A stretch of 64,000 nt of DNA, from the NCBI GenBank assembly GCA_000507305.1, contig DF239266.1, forward strand, positions 1 through 64,000, written 5' to 3'. Below are positions 19,303 to 29,813 of this stretch, in pieces (position 1 is the first letter of the stretch; each line of letters begins with the position of its first letter). The position numbers and the translations under genes are program-made. The stretch comes from Breviolum minutum Mf 1.05b.01. Taxonomy: Eukaryota > Sar > Dinophyceae > Suessiales > Symbiodiniaceae. The notes beneath the pieces are model-generated. The model saw nothing but the letters and a program-made list of their open reading frames with translations. It was not told where the DNA came from and searched no databases.

Positions 19303-20027
19303 CTTGTTGTTCTTGTTGTTGTCTTCTTATTGTTTGTATTATTGCTGTTGCTTCCCTTGGAACTGCAACCAAACTGGTATGATCCGGCGACATGAACATG
19401 GTCATGCTGGGTGATAACATCTCTCCAAAGAAAACTTTCAATCATATTTCGTCTCCGGATCCATCATCAAACATGCATTATGCATTTATGCACAACATGC
19501 ACAACAAATATCCCTATATAGCCTATACCTTCTTACAACTGTGGTTGATAGTAGAGGCCTACAAGGGAATTGCTTGGGTCCGGGACCCATGCCCACTGGT
19601 TTAGGTAGCCTCCAAAATACATCAATACAACCATGCGAGTATGTGAAGTGATCTACGTCCACACGCCCAGAACTTACAAACATCAGTTGTGGGGGTTACT
19701 GCAATCCTCTATCTAAATTCGTTGGTGGTTGAACACCCATTTGCAAACATATCCTCAAATTGGATGGATGAATTTCCATAAAACATCCGTGCGAAGCAAT
19801 TCAAACAAATATGTCATACCTTCCCACCATGAGCAAGTAGATTTTGTTGGCTGCGTGAATGTCAGTTAAAGCTGCCACCTAGAATCTAGAATATGTTTAA
19901 CCTCATCACGCAAGTCAGAGGGCGTGCCGGGCCCCCCACTTTCCTAGCACAAATTCGCACATCCAACGTTTCTGTTGGTATAGGTTTGTTCATTTTTGTC
20001 TTCAAAAAATCGCCACAGGACTCACAG
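19009..20027. other. No supported gene; one trinucleotide tract
   Basis: A (TTG)n tract lies at about 19265-19325. The remaining sequence has only weak open frames (for example 19392-19604) without splice support. Confidence 0.5.
19265..19325. repeat. (TTG)n microsatellite
   Basis: TTG repeated about 12 times, then interrupted copies. Confidence 0.95.
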
Positions 20028-20120
20028 GTGTGGACAAACAACAATCAAAATGTCAAGATCAATTCCATCATTGATATTGAATTTGCGGCACCTTGGTGTT
20101 TCGATGGAGTGAAAAGTCGG
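20028..20120 (+). CDS. Candidate exon of unknown gene
   Basis: Acceptor GACTCACAG then 31 codons (VWTNNNQNVKINS, DIEFAAPWCFDGVKSR) ending exactly where a TTGGAGGATC-family element begins, giving the donor-like CG|GTACTTGG. The junction is notable, but there is no domain and only weak support. Confidence 0.25.
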
Positions 20121-20369
20121 TACTTGGAGGATCATCCCCGGATCTACTGCAGTTATTTATGGATTACAAGGATTATTTAGGGATTACATTTAATATTATA
20201 TAGGAAATTCCGGTTTATATAGGGATTACATAGGGACTTGGTTAGGATCACCTCCATTTATAAGCTATGGAATGGCCATTTGGAAGGGGAACGTTGCCCC
20301 AGTTAGGAGACTTATGATCACCATGCTTATTAACCACGTATCCGAGTCCTGGGATAATCCTCCAAGTAG
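20121..20369. mobile_element. TTGGAGGATCATCC-family element
   Basis: TACTTGGAGGATCATCCCC at the left and GATAATCCTCCAAGTA at the right. The interior (GCCATTTGGAAGGG) is shared with 37432-37586. Confidence 0.8.
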
Positions 20370-20649
20370 AGGGATCTCAGACCCCTGCTTTACATACACA
20401 TCCAAACCCCTCTATATATAGCAGGGTCCAGTGCTTCTTAGAGTATACACATAGAGGCCCCGCAAGCTGCCAGCTGCTAATAGCATCGACTCACCTCTCG
20501 TGGTTGAATTACGCTTCTCTTGCCAGCAGTCCTCAGTCATCTTTAGTTGGCCCAACAGGTCCCCCACTTCAAAGGAATTTTCAGATACCTATAGATTCCC
20601 ATCCGCCACCTGAAAATCCCGGAAAATCAATGCACGTCCCGTTGATGTA

Positions 20650-20790
20650 CCATAGGATTGTGCCAGGAAGATAGGATCAAAGGTTAGGATCAGTGGGTTG
20701 TAACCCTAATATTCCCTGGTTATAAGTAGATTATATCCCACTTACGAACCATTGATCCTAGCGGAACCGTCCCGGAACATCCAAGTAACC
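20650..20790. mobile_element. GGATCAATGGTTAG-family element
   Basis: Arms with AGGATCAAAGGTTAGGATC and AACCATTGATCCTA. Copies at 23247, 27231, 30182, 42787 and 56593. Confidence 0.7.
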
Positions 20791-20806
20791 CAACATGCAC
20801 ATTGGG

Positions 20807-21090
20807 TAGTTGGAGGATCATCCCACAAGAAGGGGCCCCCTAACTACTATAAGTGGATTTATTCCTAGTTATACCCATTTACAACCATGGTTAGATAGGG
20901 TTTGTTGAGGTTATAACTACCTTTATAACTAGGGGGGCCCCTTCTTGCATGACTTGTAAGTGGTTAATAACCATGGTGATTTGGTCAGTCCCCTAATGGG
21001 GTTGTGTGACCCCTTACAAATGGCCGAACTTCATGGCTTATAAATGGTGGTGATCCTAACCACTTACTAAGTGGGGTGATCCTCCAAGTA
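20807..21090. mobile_element. TTGGAGGATCATCC-family element with nested element
   Basis: Outer ends TAGTTGGAGGATCATCCCA and GTGATCCTCCAAGTA. A CAAGAAGGGGCCCCC element is inserted at 20825-20947. Confidence 0.75.
20825..20947. mobile_element. CAAGAAGGGGCCCCC-family MITE (nested)
   Basis: Ends CAAGAAGGGGCCCCCTAAC and inverse. Copies at 33672 and 55813. Confidence 0.85.
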
Positions 21091-21215
21091 CTCGTACCCC
21101 CCCAGGCAAACGAACATAGCTGGCTGGAAAATCCACCTAATTTTGATGGATGTTCGATGGCGATTTCTTAGTTTACCGGGAGGTACCATACCTAAACATA
21201 CCCAAACTACCATAA

Positions 21216-21313
21216 CTAGTTGGTGGTTTCAAATGTTTTTTATTTTCAGCCCTACCTGGGGAAATGATCCAATTTGACTAATATTTTTCAAATGGGCTGA
21301 AACCACCAACTAG
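21216..21313. mobile_element. GGTGGTTTC-family MITE
   Basis: CTAGTTGGTGGTTTCAAATG at the left and TGAAACCACCAACTAG at the right. Confidence 0.9.
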
Positions 21314-21570
21314 ATAAACTACCTGTTGAATCTGTTGATGAAATATTTAGATCCTCATATCAGGATTTATTCCATCAAAAGTGTCCCCGTTGTGTCCCAC
21401 ATCCGAACAGTCTTTTTGACATTTCCATCCGTCGCAAATGGATGTTTGCGTTGATTTGCTGCTGAGGAAAACATACAAGAAAGTATTGGCTACATTACTG
21501 TTCAGTTACGTAGCTGCAGCCAGTGGTGAATCTATGGTGGACGAATGGCATTGAGGAGATCATGTAACTA

Positions 21571-21676
21571 GCATGAGCCCCCAAAACCATGAAACAGAAA
21601 GGTTTTGGCCACCTAAAAGCCAGGTTATTTACGATAGAAACCTGTGAACATGTAGGTTTGGGCAGGGCCCATGGTA
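21571..21676. mobile_element. TACCATGAGCCCCC-family MITE
   Basis: GCATGAGCCCCCAAAACC at the left and GGGCCCATGGTA at the right. Confidence 0.75.
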
Positions 21677-21934
21677 TACAATAAGGGAATGTATGATAAT
21701 GTATATATGAACTACTATCTGCTATATTATTTGGATAGGGTACAGGAGGGTATTGATTGGTGGCGCAAAGTCGAGAAAAAAGAAAACAATGATAATCTAT
21801 GAAGATATACGAGGGCATAGTTAAGAATAATCGATGATTACTTCAGCAATGATTATCATAACCCACAGGATCCATGAATGGTATATTAAAGGTATATTCA
21901 ACTACATTTATATACCTGTTTTTTACTCAAATAT

Positions 21935-22047
21935 TACCCTCCCTGAAACTAACATAGCCCTCAAAAATGGTGATTTCAAATAGGAATCTCCGAACTTCCA
22001 GGGGTCTATTTTTAGGGGGCCCCGACCTGTTAGTTTCAGGGAGTGTA
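21935..22047. mobile_element. CTCCCTGAAACTAAC-family MITE
   Basis: TACCCTCCCTGAAACTAACA at the left and TTAGTTTCAGGGAGTGTA at the right. Confidence 0.85.
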
Positions 22048-22120
22048 GCCATTCATGGAGATCGGTAGCTATTGTTTCAACCCACGGATCCGTCATGAGT
22101 AGGTTCAATTTTTACAGTAT

Positions 22121-22240
22121 CCCTAGTCGTCCAAAATCCTCCAAATACCTTGTGATTACGTGTTTGGAACCCCTAAACGCCTTCTAAGCAGGTGTTTTGG
22201 TGTCCAAACACCTACTCATAAGGTATTTGGAAGACTAGGG
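22121..22240. mobile_element. CCCTAGTCTTCC-family MITE
   Basis: CCCTAGTCGTCCAAAATCC at the left and TTTGGAAGACTAGGG at the right. Copies at 40878, 42191 and 50731. Confidence 0.85.
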
Positions 22241-22385
22241 TATGATACGTAACAGTGTATAGTAAGAAGCTCGGGACAAGTCCTATGCTTGATATACGGT
22301 TCTACTACATTAACCCTTGAGGAAATCAGCTCACTGTTTTTCATACCTTTGATATGTTTGATATGTTGCAGGTAGTTTTTCGATG

Positions 22386-22515
22386 CCCTAAGAATCCGTT
22401 TGTATGTCCGATTGGAATCCGGGATGAAACCCCGCGATCCATTTCCTATTCTTTTCGGTTTTGATTGGAACCCTATTCCTATTCTACTATTCTAGGAAAG
22501 GGTTTGGATTCTTAT
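22386..22515. mobile_element. CCCTAAGAATCC-family MITE, divergent
   Basis: Left CCCTAAGAATCCG, right GGGTTTGGATTCTTA. Confidence 0.7.
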
Positions 22516-22577
22516 GCTGTTGACATCCTGCAGATAGTTGACGTGGTAAATCTCCAGTTATTTAACGGAAGTTTACA

Positions 22578-22681
22578 TACTCCCCTGAAAACTAACATGT
22601 TTTCTGAAAATCAATGGTTGGAAGATGTATTCCCGACTGAAATAATCCCCTTTTTAGGGGACATTAGTTTTCAGGGGTGTA
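22578..22681. mobile_element. CCCCTGAAAACTAAC-family MITE
   Basis: TACTCCCCTGAAAACTAACA at the left and TTAGTTTTCAGGGGTGTA at the right. Confidence 0.85.
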
Positions 22682-22917
22682 AAGTACCAATCAATGATGA
22701 GAAAAAATTGGAGCTTTGCCGGTTGCTTCGAGGTTATCTCCAAAATGAGGATCCATTTCGGGGATTTCTATATAGGCCAACATGAACCATTTAGAGCTGG
22801 ACATCCTCAGTATGTCGGGGTTGCGTCCTTCTAATTGCCCTTAAAACGAACGTTGACGCTTGGAAGGTGATTTTCGCATGATTCTTTGGTGTTTAAGGAT
22901 GGTAGTTTCATTCTAAT

Positions 22918-23027
22918 TACCCTCCCTAAAACCAACAGTTCGCCCCCCAACAATGGTCCTTCCCAAAAGGAAACGATCGTCTTCCAACCACCATTTTTCA
23001 TGGGCTATGTTAGTTTTAGGGAGTGTA
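22918..23027. mobile_element. CTCCCTGAAACTAAC-family MITE
   Basis: TACCCTCCCTAAAACCAAC at the left and TTAGTTTTAGGGAGTGTA at the right. Confidence 0.85.
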
Positions 23028-23246
23028 CACCCTGAGATTCAGCTTTGGAGATTCCAGACCTCTGCTATACACATCCATACCCCTCTATGAATAGCAGGGT
23101 TACCCGTGATTCTTAGGGTTTTCCTATGAACAGCTAAGTGGTGCGGTTTCAATGGTTTGTTTGTCATTGTTAACCATCCAAAGTTTGGGCATTATTTTAA
23201 AAAAAATGACGTCTGAAAAAATCAGATATTCTTTGAACACTGGGTG

Positions 23247-23371
23247 CTTGGATGTCCAGGAGGTTACTAAAGGGTTAGTGTTAGTAAGTGAGTCCGGGTA
23301 CAGTTGTAACCCAATACAGTATATCGGTTATACCCCATTTACTAACCATATACCATCTTCCTGGGACATCC
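23247..23371. mobile_element. GGATCAATGGTTAG-family element, divergent
   Basis: CTTGGATGTCCAGGAGGTTA at the left and TCCTGGGACATCC at the right. Confidence 0.65.
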
Positions 23372-23965
23372 TGTATAGTGGGTTTAACAGAACAATGAAC
23401 CATTTTCGAAAAGTATTCAAAGCATATGGAAGGGTAGGTCAAAAGACAAATCACAACCATTTCGAAGATGTATATTCAGCAAACATTTCAAGTACCTATG
23501 ACGAAGGTACTCACCTATATAAGCTGTATGGATACGGCGTATGTAAAGAGAAAACTCAACCCCAAAATAGCCTTACAAGGTTCAGTACCTCCATTTTAGG
23601 TACCTGAAATTCTTGGTGATATATGGAAATGTATTCGGAAATCTCCTGAACACCCCAAGACCGTGGCTTTTTTGGGGGGTTCCCATCCGATCTGCTTCCC
23701 ATCCCATCCCATGTATGGAATAACTACCGATATTAGGCTTAAGTTTACAGTAAGTGTAGGTACATATTCCATATATCTGGGCAAATTATAACGACCTTTC
23801 CCGCCGGTTGGTCACCTCAAATGGTGGTTTTGCAAGGGAATCCCCCAAAATCCCCTTAATTCAGGTTTACCCCTGGGGGAAAATCCACCATTTGCAGATG
23901 CATTTCCTGTTAAATCATGTGGATCTTCCATCTCGCCATGTTAGTTTTCAGAGGTGTATTACATT

Positions 23966-24105
23966 CCCTAAGAACCCTGGTATGTCCTTCAAAAAAGGGA
24001 TTGATTACACCTAAAAATCCTGGGCTTTTCGGATGGAGTATATGGGATTGGAACCCTGAACATCCTACTCTCAAAGGAATCAAGCAGGAACCCTCGGCTG
24101 TAACC
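23966..24105. mobile_element. CCCTAAGAATCC-family element, divergent
   Basis: CCCTAAGAACCCTGGTATG at the left and GATTGGAACCCTGAA inside; the right end is degraded. Confidence 0.55.
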
Positions 24106-24351
24106 CTTTAGAATGAGAGGGGGGAAATCACCACCGATTGATGCGTAGATGGTGGTAGATAATGGTTAAACCAATACTATTGTTACCGGACCCCAACAGC
24201 CCATGGAAAAATGAAGGTTTGTACCCCCAAATATATGGGTTATACCTTATAACCCTTAAAAATTATGCTTATGGGTAACCCCATGGTAAGGGGTGAAACC
24301 TCCCAGGGGTTCCGAGGCGAAGGCCAATCATACTTGACCCGTTGAGGCCTC

Positions 24352-24421
24352 CCATTTTGCTGATGGGCACTTCTACGGCCGCGGCCACCACCATTCCGGT
24401 ACCCAGCGTTGATGTGCCTTG
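24352..24421 (+). CDS. Candidate short exon, Ig-like repeat gene
   Basis: GC-rich island coding GTSTAAATTIPVPSVDVP before a donor-like CTTG|GTTCG. The Thr/Ala/Val pattern resembles the strand before the V-x-D block in Big_5 domains, but length and boundaries are weak. The minus strand is also open (Gly/Arg-rich). Confidence 0.25.
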
Positions 24422-24526
24422 GTTCGTTGTCGTTGTTTCGTGGTTGGGTGGTACTGTATGTGAAATTTGTAGGGATGGAATGCCATCCCAATTCCTCGGG
24501 AATTTATATGGAATATCCCTATCTAT

Positions 24527-24640
24527 CTAGGTGGTGGCAACTCAAATATGTTTTTGGAATGTTCACCCTGAAAATTGTTTGGGGAAGATGAACCCATTTT
24601 GACGAGCATATTTTTCAGATGGGTTTAAACCACCAACTAG
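24527..24640. mobile_element. GGTGGTTTC-family MITE
   Basis: CTAGGTGGTGGCAACTCAAAT at the left and AAACCACCAACTAG at the right; a GGCAACTC variant shared with 32561, 38302 and 38796. Confidence 0.85.
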
Positions 24641-25134
24641 GTAAAATGTGGTGTTTTTTTTTGTGGTGAGGTTGCTTTTTGAAAGCATGGTTAAAGGATA
24701 TATGATATATACATAGTTCTTACCACGCCTTTGGTGTGGAAGAAAGTCTAATGCAACTATAGAATATTAAATTTACCTGAAAAAAACAGAGGTTAAGTAA
24801 GTAAATGATGTTATGTCAAGTGGATGCCAGTAAAACGTTAGGAGCTGTTTTCGTTTTCAAGAAGCTGAATTGAAATGGGAAGATACTTCCTCAGATCTCG
24901 TCGGATCGTGCAGTGGAGAAGGGAACCCCCCATTGCCGACTCAAACCATAGGACACCTTAGGACACCTGTTTTTTTTTCTGGGTAGTATCTGTTCATATA
25001 TGTTTATATATACATATTAATTTTATATGTACTGATATATGTATATTCATTGATGATATATAAGATATATATATATACATATACACATTCATTCTGTAGC
25101 TATTTTGCAATTGTTGCAGCTTGGGAAGCGTACC
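24641..25134. other. No gene seen
   Basis: Includes an AT-rich tract about 25000-25085. TGCAACTATAGAATATT at 24752 only loosely resembles the transposon motif. Confidence 0.5.
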
Positions 25135-25275
25135 GAATTCAACTTCCAGGGGTAAATTGCTGTGGATTGTACCCTCAGCCCAGGATGCAATCGTGGCAAC
25201 TAAAAGTTCAGGTTCAGATTTCCAAACCTAGAAATGTAATGTCATCCTGGTGGTGACTGTTATCCTGGGTGGGGC
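25135..25275. mobile_element. Element with CCAGGATGCAATCGTGGC
   Basis: Shares CCCAGGATGCAATCGTGGCA and TCATCCTGGTGGTGACT with 45479-45605, and partly with 59655. The arms pair imperfectly. Confidence 0.6.
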
Positions 25276-25429
25276 GGTAGATCCAAAGTAAATGAGTGAA
25301 TTTTAACAAAGAAAAATGAGTGTTAGCATCACTAATCATCACCCAAAGCATCAATAACACCTCCTACGATGTTTTTTTTGGGGGTCACATAGTCACATAT
25401 TCCATCCAACTTCCATATCCATCTATCAG

Positions 25430-25507
25430 CTGTGGTATGCCACTGGATGTGTCTACTGGTGTAATTGCCTGCTTGCAATCCCCTCAAACTACGTGCCCAA
25501 TGTTGTA
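25430..25507 (+). CDS. Candidate exon with hydrophobic segment
   Basis: Acceptor ATCTATCAG and donor GTAG|GTAAAT bracket an open stretch coding LWYATGCVYWCNCLLAIP then NYVPNVV. It could be a transmembrane segment. No family; supported only by frame and splice signals. Confidence 0.3.
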
Positions 25508-25629
25508 GGTAAATACTGTAGATTTGCTAGCGCTTGGAAAGCAGCTTGCAGTTGGGGGGGGTATGTTTTTGAATGTTTGTCGTGAGTCATCGTGATGATT
25601 TTTGGATATAATGTTAATACTAATCTGGA

Positions 25630-25715
25630 TCTTCCAAGGGGTGCTGAATGGATGATAAGGGGTGCCTGTACACCATCCCTTAGGGTTCAAACAGCACCCT
25701 TTGGAAGATGCTGGA
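25630..25715. mobile_element. CATCTTCCAAAGGG palindromic element
   Basis: GATCTTCCAAGGGGTGCTGA at the left pairs with the right arm ending TTTGGAAGATGC. The same element sits inside larger ones at 36963 and 40133, in the opposite orientation. Confidence 0.8.
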
Positions 25716-25763
25716 ATAAATAAGTACATTACATTGCTTGATTCATGGCATGGGTCAATTCAG

Positions 25764-25919
25764 GCAATGCTTCCTGGACAAGGCTTGCTTCCATCTTCAA
25801 TTTGCCACATCACAGTGACAACGGCACCGGCACTGATGCAATCCAAGCCATTGAATGAGGACGATGCTACTAAGGAAGCAAATGCCCAAAAAGAGCAATC
25901 TGCAGATCAAAGACCATGA
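25764..25919 (+). CDS. Candidate terminal exon
   Basis: After the acceptor CAATTCAG an open frame codes AMLPGQGLLPSSICHITV, then TTAPALMQSKPLNEDDATKE, and ends at TGA 25917-25919. Low-complexity polar C-terminus. No family. Confidence 0.3.
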   Translation, partial: AMLPGQGLLPSSICHITVTTAPALMQSKPLNEDDATKEANAQKEQSADQRP

Positions 25920-26052
25920 AATTTTGGCGGATGCAGAGCTATATCATAATCCAGGAGTGCACTGCCGTCAAGGGTTGATGGTCATATATGGTCATATTGT
26001 ATCATCTGTTTCACTGAAATAGTTGTTGCAATAGCTGCTCGACGGCAGTTGG

Positions 26053-26279
26053 ATGCTGGTGTACCCACCGAACTGTCATTACGCATGGCGGTTTCATCAT
26101 CACGACTGCGGCGCTGGTGGCGGCGGAGGCCCCGCTGTACCACCAATCAGCTCATGCCAGATTTGGGCCGGCCAGGTTTGCGATTGGGAGGGATGCTATG
26201 CTGGGGACGGAAGAAGCTATGCGATTGGGATTGTTCCTTGCATGGATGGAAGTCCAACACACACAGGCGACTGCTAGGA
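26053..26279 (+). CDS. Candidate GC-rich exon of unknown function
   Basis: A GC-rich island open in all three forward frames. The most protein-like frame codes GFIITTAALVAAEAPLYHQ and RFGPARFAIGRDAM, then LGLFLAWMEVQHT before TAA at 26277-26279, with mostly G/C third bases. Acceptor CGACGGCAG lies just upstream. Frame choice uncertain. Confidence 0.35.
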
Positions 26280-26404
26280 CGAGCTAACGGAGCTACCCCC
26301 CTCCCCAGGTTTCCGAGTGCATCTTCGCCACTCCCTGCTTGAAAACTTGGTGAAAAGAGTAACAAAAATTGTCATCCCTCCAGAAATGGGCACTTGAAGC
26401 ACTA

Positions 26405-26528
26405 GCAACACCCTGGTTTCACACCCGAAATCTAACATAGATACACGAAGATAGCCATGTTTGAAAGGAGATACATGTTCCAAACCGTCATTTTGAGTTT
26501 CGAATCTATGTTAGTTTTCGGGGGTGTA
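26405..26528. mobile_element. Palindromic element, CACCCGAAA family
   Basis: ACACCCGAAATCTAACATAG at the left pairs with CTATGTTAGTTTTCGGGGGTGT at the right, trimmed by two mismatches; related to the CCTGAAACTAAC group. Confidence 0.75.
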
Positions 26529-27074
26529 CTTGCCTTTTATGTAGGGGATTGTGCTACAGGGGATTGTGCTACATGCAAGCATCACAAAACTGTCATGAAA
26601 CCTGCTCAAAATCATTATCTTCCAAACCTCTTTTTTGGGTTCAAAATGATAGTTTTTGGAAGTGGGGCCTCCTATTTATGGGTTGTGATAATTCATTACA
26701 TAATACAATTATATACAATTTGTATTTTCAAGGATTTTTTATTTTTCATGGTAGGCAACAGGATCATAAGAGATCTTTTTTGTTGTTTCCCTGCTCAAGT
26801 AGCGTGAGTTTACGGCTGGTTACCGCCCACTTTTATCCACTGGGGAAAAGGGGGAAATGGGTACAAAAGGGTGTCCCGCGATATTTTTAAAAGTCATCCA
26901 CATGTCATCCACCCAAAAAGTGGCCTTCATGGAAGGTTCGAATGGTTATGAACTGGTTATTGTAGCCCATTGTGAAAATCCCATCATGAACTCAGCAGAT
27001 ATTCCCATAAGTAATAGAAACTGGAGGTGATCTGGAGGTATTTCTTTTGTTTTCACTGCGCCAACTTCAACGCT

Positions 27075-27369
27075 AATGGCTAATCAACCTACCTTCTACC
27101 CAAACGCACAAAACCATGATAAATAAGGATATCTCCCCAATGGCACCCCCCAAAAAAATACGGCCTTAATAAGAACTTCTTGAAGGGATGATTGTGGGCT
27201 TCCTACTCCCGGCTATTTCCTTAAAAGCTACTTGGATGTCCCACGATGTTAGGATCAATGGGTAATAAATGGGGTATAAGCTAGTTATGAAATGGGGTAT
27301 ATTGGGGTTATAACCCACTTCACCTACTACCCTTTTACTATCTTCCCGGGACACCCTAGTAGGTTGACG
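27075..27369. mobile_element. GGCTAGTCAACCTACC-family element with nested element
   Basis: Outer GGCTAATCAACCTACC and GTAGGTTGAC; a GGATCAATGG element lies inside at 27231-27358. Confidence 0.65.
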
Positions 27370-27521
27370 AACAGCCTTTCCAGTAATTCATGGAAAAAGT
27401 TTCGTAACCCCAAATCGTAACCCCACCAACAATAGGCACTATTTTGTTGATATCCTGGTGTATAAGTATTGGCTAAATACCTAAGGGTTACATGTTGGGG
27501 TAACGACCCAATTTCTATAAG

Positions 27522-27707
27522 CAATACCTTGCAAAACCGCTGCAGCTGCTGGAAAAAGACCAGGTTTCCGTCAGTGGTGCAAAGCTGACTTTGACACCAC
27601 CTTCGTGTACTCCTCCCTGCGTGCGCTCTGACGTCTTTGCGGAGGACATGCAAAAACACACAAATTTGAAGCGAACATGGCAACAATTTACTCACAAGAA
27701 TGTTTAG
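27522..27707 (+). CDS. Candidate exon of Big_5 Ig-like repeat gene
   Basis: Acceptor TTTCTATAAG, then 61 codons to TAG at 27705-27707. The product is QYLAKPLQLLEKDQVSVSG, AKLTLTPPSCTPPC and then a polar tail. The block DQVSVSGAKLTLTPP matches the middle strands of SbsA-type Ig-like (Big_5) domains (x-Q-V-x-x-S-G-x-x-L-T-x-x-P). The domain end is found about 340 bp downstream. The stop may simply be intron read-through if a donor precedes it. Confidence 0.45.
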   Translation, partial: QYLAKPLQLLEKDQVSVSGAKLTLTPPSCTPPCVRSDVFAEDMQKHTNLKRTWQQFTHKNV

Positions 27708-27810
27708 TTTAGATAATTTATCATTTAGGTAAATTCACCAGTCCCAGTCCGGCTGTGTTTTTAGGAATGTAGAGATTGGTGAATCCGTACAACAACGATT
27801 GACAAGTCCC

Positions 27811-27867
<57 letters not shown>

Positions 27868-27971
27868 TATCATCATCATCGTCATCATCACCATCATCAT
27901 CATCATCATCGTCATGATCATCGTCATCATCGTCATCATCATCGTCATCATCATCGTCATCATCGTCATCG

Positions 27972-28004
<33 letters not shown>

Positions 28005-28006
28005 CC
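27811..28006. repeat. (ATC)n / (ATCATCGTC)n microsatellite
   Basis: About 195 bp of CAT/CGT triplets. It makes long His, Met or Ser frames, none of which I treat as genes. Confidence 0.95.
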
Positions 28007-28010
28007 AACT

Positions 28011-28151
28011 ATGGCCCTTCACGGTGTTCTGTTAACACGCCAGGAGACTGTCTACACCGTTTCATTTGATGCTGGAGTGATTCAGAATCTCGCGGGAACT
28101 GTGCCTCGCCAAGTAGTAAAACACGGCGAAAATGGGCTTGGTGGAGATTGA
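28011..28151 (+). CDS. Candidate exon, C-terminal strands of a Big_5 Ig-like domain
   Basis: Open frame from ATG 28011 to TGA 28149-28151. The block ETVYTVSFDAGVIQNLAG fits the last strands of a Big_5 domain (Y-x-V-x-F-x-A-G-V-I-x-x-L-A-G). A splice acceptor AACACGCCAG at 28050 may be the real start. It directly abuts the triplet microsatellite. It fits as the continuation of the exon at 27522. Confidence 0.45.
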   Translation: MALHGVLLTRQETVYTVSFDAGVIQNLAGTVPRQVVKHGENGLGGD

Positions 28152-28285
28152 CATGGAAAAAAACGCTGGTTGTTTAGGGTTATCTAGGGATTATATATAT
28201 ATATATACATAATATATATTATTTATATACATATACATTCATACGCTACCCACTTATGTGGGGATTGTGATAAGTTTTTTTTTAA

Positions 28286-28399
28286 CCCTACGAATCCAGG
28301 TATGTCCCAAGAATCCGGGATTACACCGATACATTCCTGTTCTTTCGGATGGGATTGGAACCCTGAATCCTACTCTAGGAATGGGTTTGGATTCTTAGT
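28286..28399. mobile_element. CCCTAAGAATCC-family MITE
   Basis: CCCTACGAATCCAGGTATG at the left and TTTGGATTCTTAG at the right. Confidence 0.8.
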
Positions 28400-28605
28400 C
28401 AGTATTTCACGGAAAGTAAGGCCTCTTTTTTTTGCCTGGCTCGGCATGAAAACCTTCTAAACTACCCAGTTTTTGTGAGAAATAGACAGATAATTCGACC
28501 AGTCAGATTGAGTATTTGGCTGCCAGGAACAGGAAGATGGTGTGGGTTTGTAACATTCCACGGTTCAGCAGTGATGTCACTTGGTTGATGGCAACAAGTA
28601 TCATG

Positions 28606-28703
28606 TAAACTAACATAGCAGTGGAAAATGGACCCGGATTGAAGATGTATTTCCTATTGAAAATGGAGATATTCCATTGCTATGTTAGCTTACCAGAGGG
28701 TAT
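28606..28703. mobile_element. GTAAACTAACATAGCA-family MITE
   Basis: GTAAACTAACATAGCAGTGG at the left and GCTATGTTAGCTTAC at the right. Copies at 36624 and 50087. Confidence 0.85.
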
Positions 28704-28929
28704 TTGCACCAGTTCCTATGATACCAGTCGATGTAAATAGCAACTCAGACATGAAAAAATCACTTCCCGGTTGGGAAGGTATGTTNCTGCGTGATCATCA
28801 AATAAAACGAAAAAACCGTAAAGCTAAAGATAAATGATGTTTTGTTTTTGTGTATTCTTTTGGCTCTGGTCTCTGGCTATTATCAATCTAGGCTAACCCA
28901 AGACTACCAGCTCATTGAATCTGTGAGAA

Positions 28930-29061
28930 AACTGTAATTTGATCATCGGCTATGACAACCATGGTTGGGGCATTGACGGCAATGAGCTTTTGAATATGGT
29001 GGTGACCACACGGACCAATAGGCGTAAGAAACAAAATTGCTACACACCACATGCCATTTCG
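28930..29061 (+). CDS. Candidate exon of unknown function
   Basis: Open stretch coding LIIGYDNHGWGIDGNELL, then MVVTTRTNRRKKQNCYTPH, before the donor-like CTTCAG|GTATTC. The frame stays open to 29187. Protein-like composition in a stretch free of MITEs. Confidence 0.3.
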
Positions 29062-29519
29062 ATCAAATCTTCAGGTATTCTTCTAAGCCATCTACCACAA
29101 AAGGCATGCCTTTTGACCATCCATTTTGTTCGATCATCTGTAACTCTAACGGCAATACAGCAAATCCAGCTCACTGAGTTGAAGTGAAGTGAAGTCAAGT
29201 TAAGTTGACAAGTACATACAGTAATTATTATATATTATATTTATCATATTGCGCATTTTTTAAAAACATATATTGTAATCTAGTTTTCTCAATTTCTTGC
29301 GCCTGCTCAAGGCTAGATTTCTCTATGATATTTTGGATCAGTGAGAGTCAGTCAGTGGCACAATGGCACAATGGCTAATGAACCCTCCATAAAAAGGCAA
29401 GGATGAAGTCTCTTCTAAAAATTCAGCGAGTTAAAGTATTAAGAAGTAGTTGTACTGTAAATTCATATGATCATATGATCAGCTTATGAGAACATATCTT
29501 ATATAAACAATCTGAAAGG

Positions 29520-29657
29520 ATGGCTGCTTGGTTGTCCCTGCAACGGCATGAAAATATTGCGGCTGAGTTTGTCTTTGCACGGTGCAAACGATACCTATCT
29601 CAAACTCAAACTGACATCCATTGTAGGACAAATACCATGCCCTTAGAGACAATATAA
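29520..29657 (+). CDS. Small open frame of unknown function
   Basis: ATG at 29520 to TAA at 29655-29657, 45 residues: MAAWLSLQRHENIAAEFVF then CKRYLSQTQTDIHCR. Amphipathic. It may be part of a longer spliced gene or chance. Confidence 0.25.
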   Translation: MAAWLSLQRHENIAAEFVFARCKRYLSQTQTDIHCRTNTMPLETI

Positions 29658-29813
29658 TTCCTTAGGCGCAATGAATTATGAAAGTTCACAGGAAGGTATA
29701 GATGGCTCACCTAAAATACAAGTGATCAGGTTCCACGGTTCAGCTGAGGAGGTATTTGCCGGGCCTAGCATGTCTAAGGGTTTACTAGTGGTTTACATAT
29801 CCCTAAATCAAAT

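Noticed and set aside
24749-24766. Possible extra copy of the 15-base motif (TGCAACTATAGAATATT)
   Set aside because: Has an inserted dinucleotide and a changed end; isolated and not near a supported splice site.
27721-28035. Poly-His and poly-Met open frames
   Set aside because: Direct products of the ATC/CAT microsatellite; no non-repeat coding on either side in those frames.
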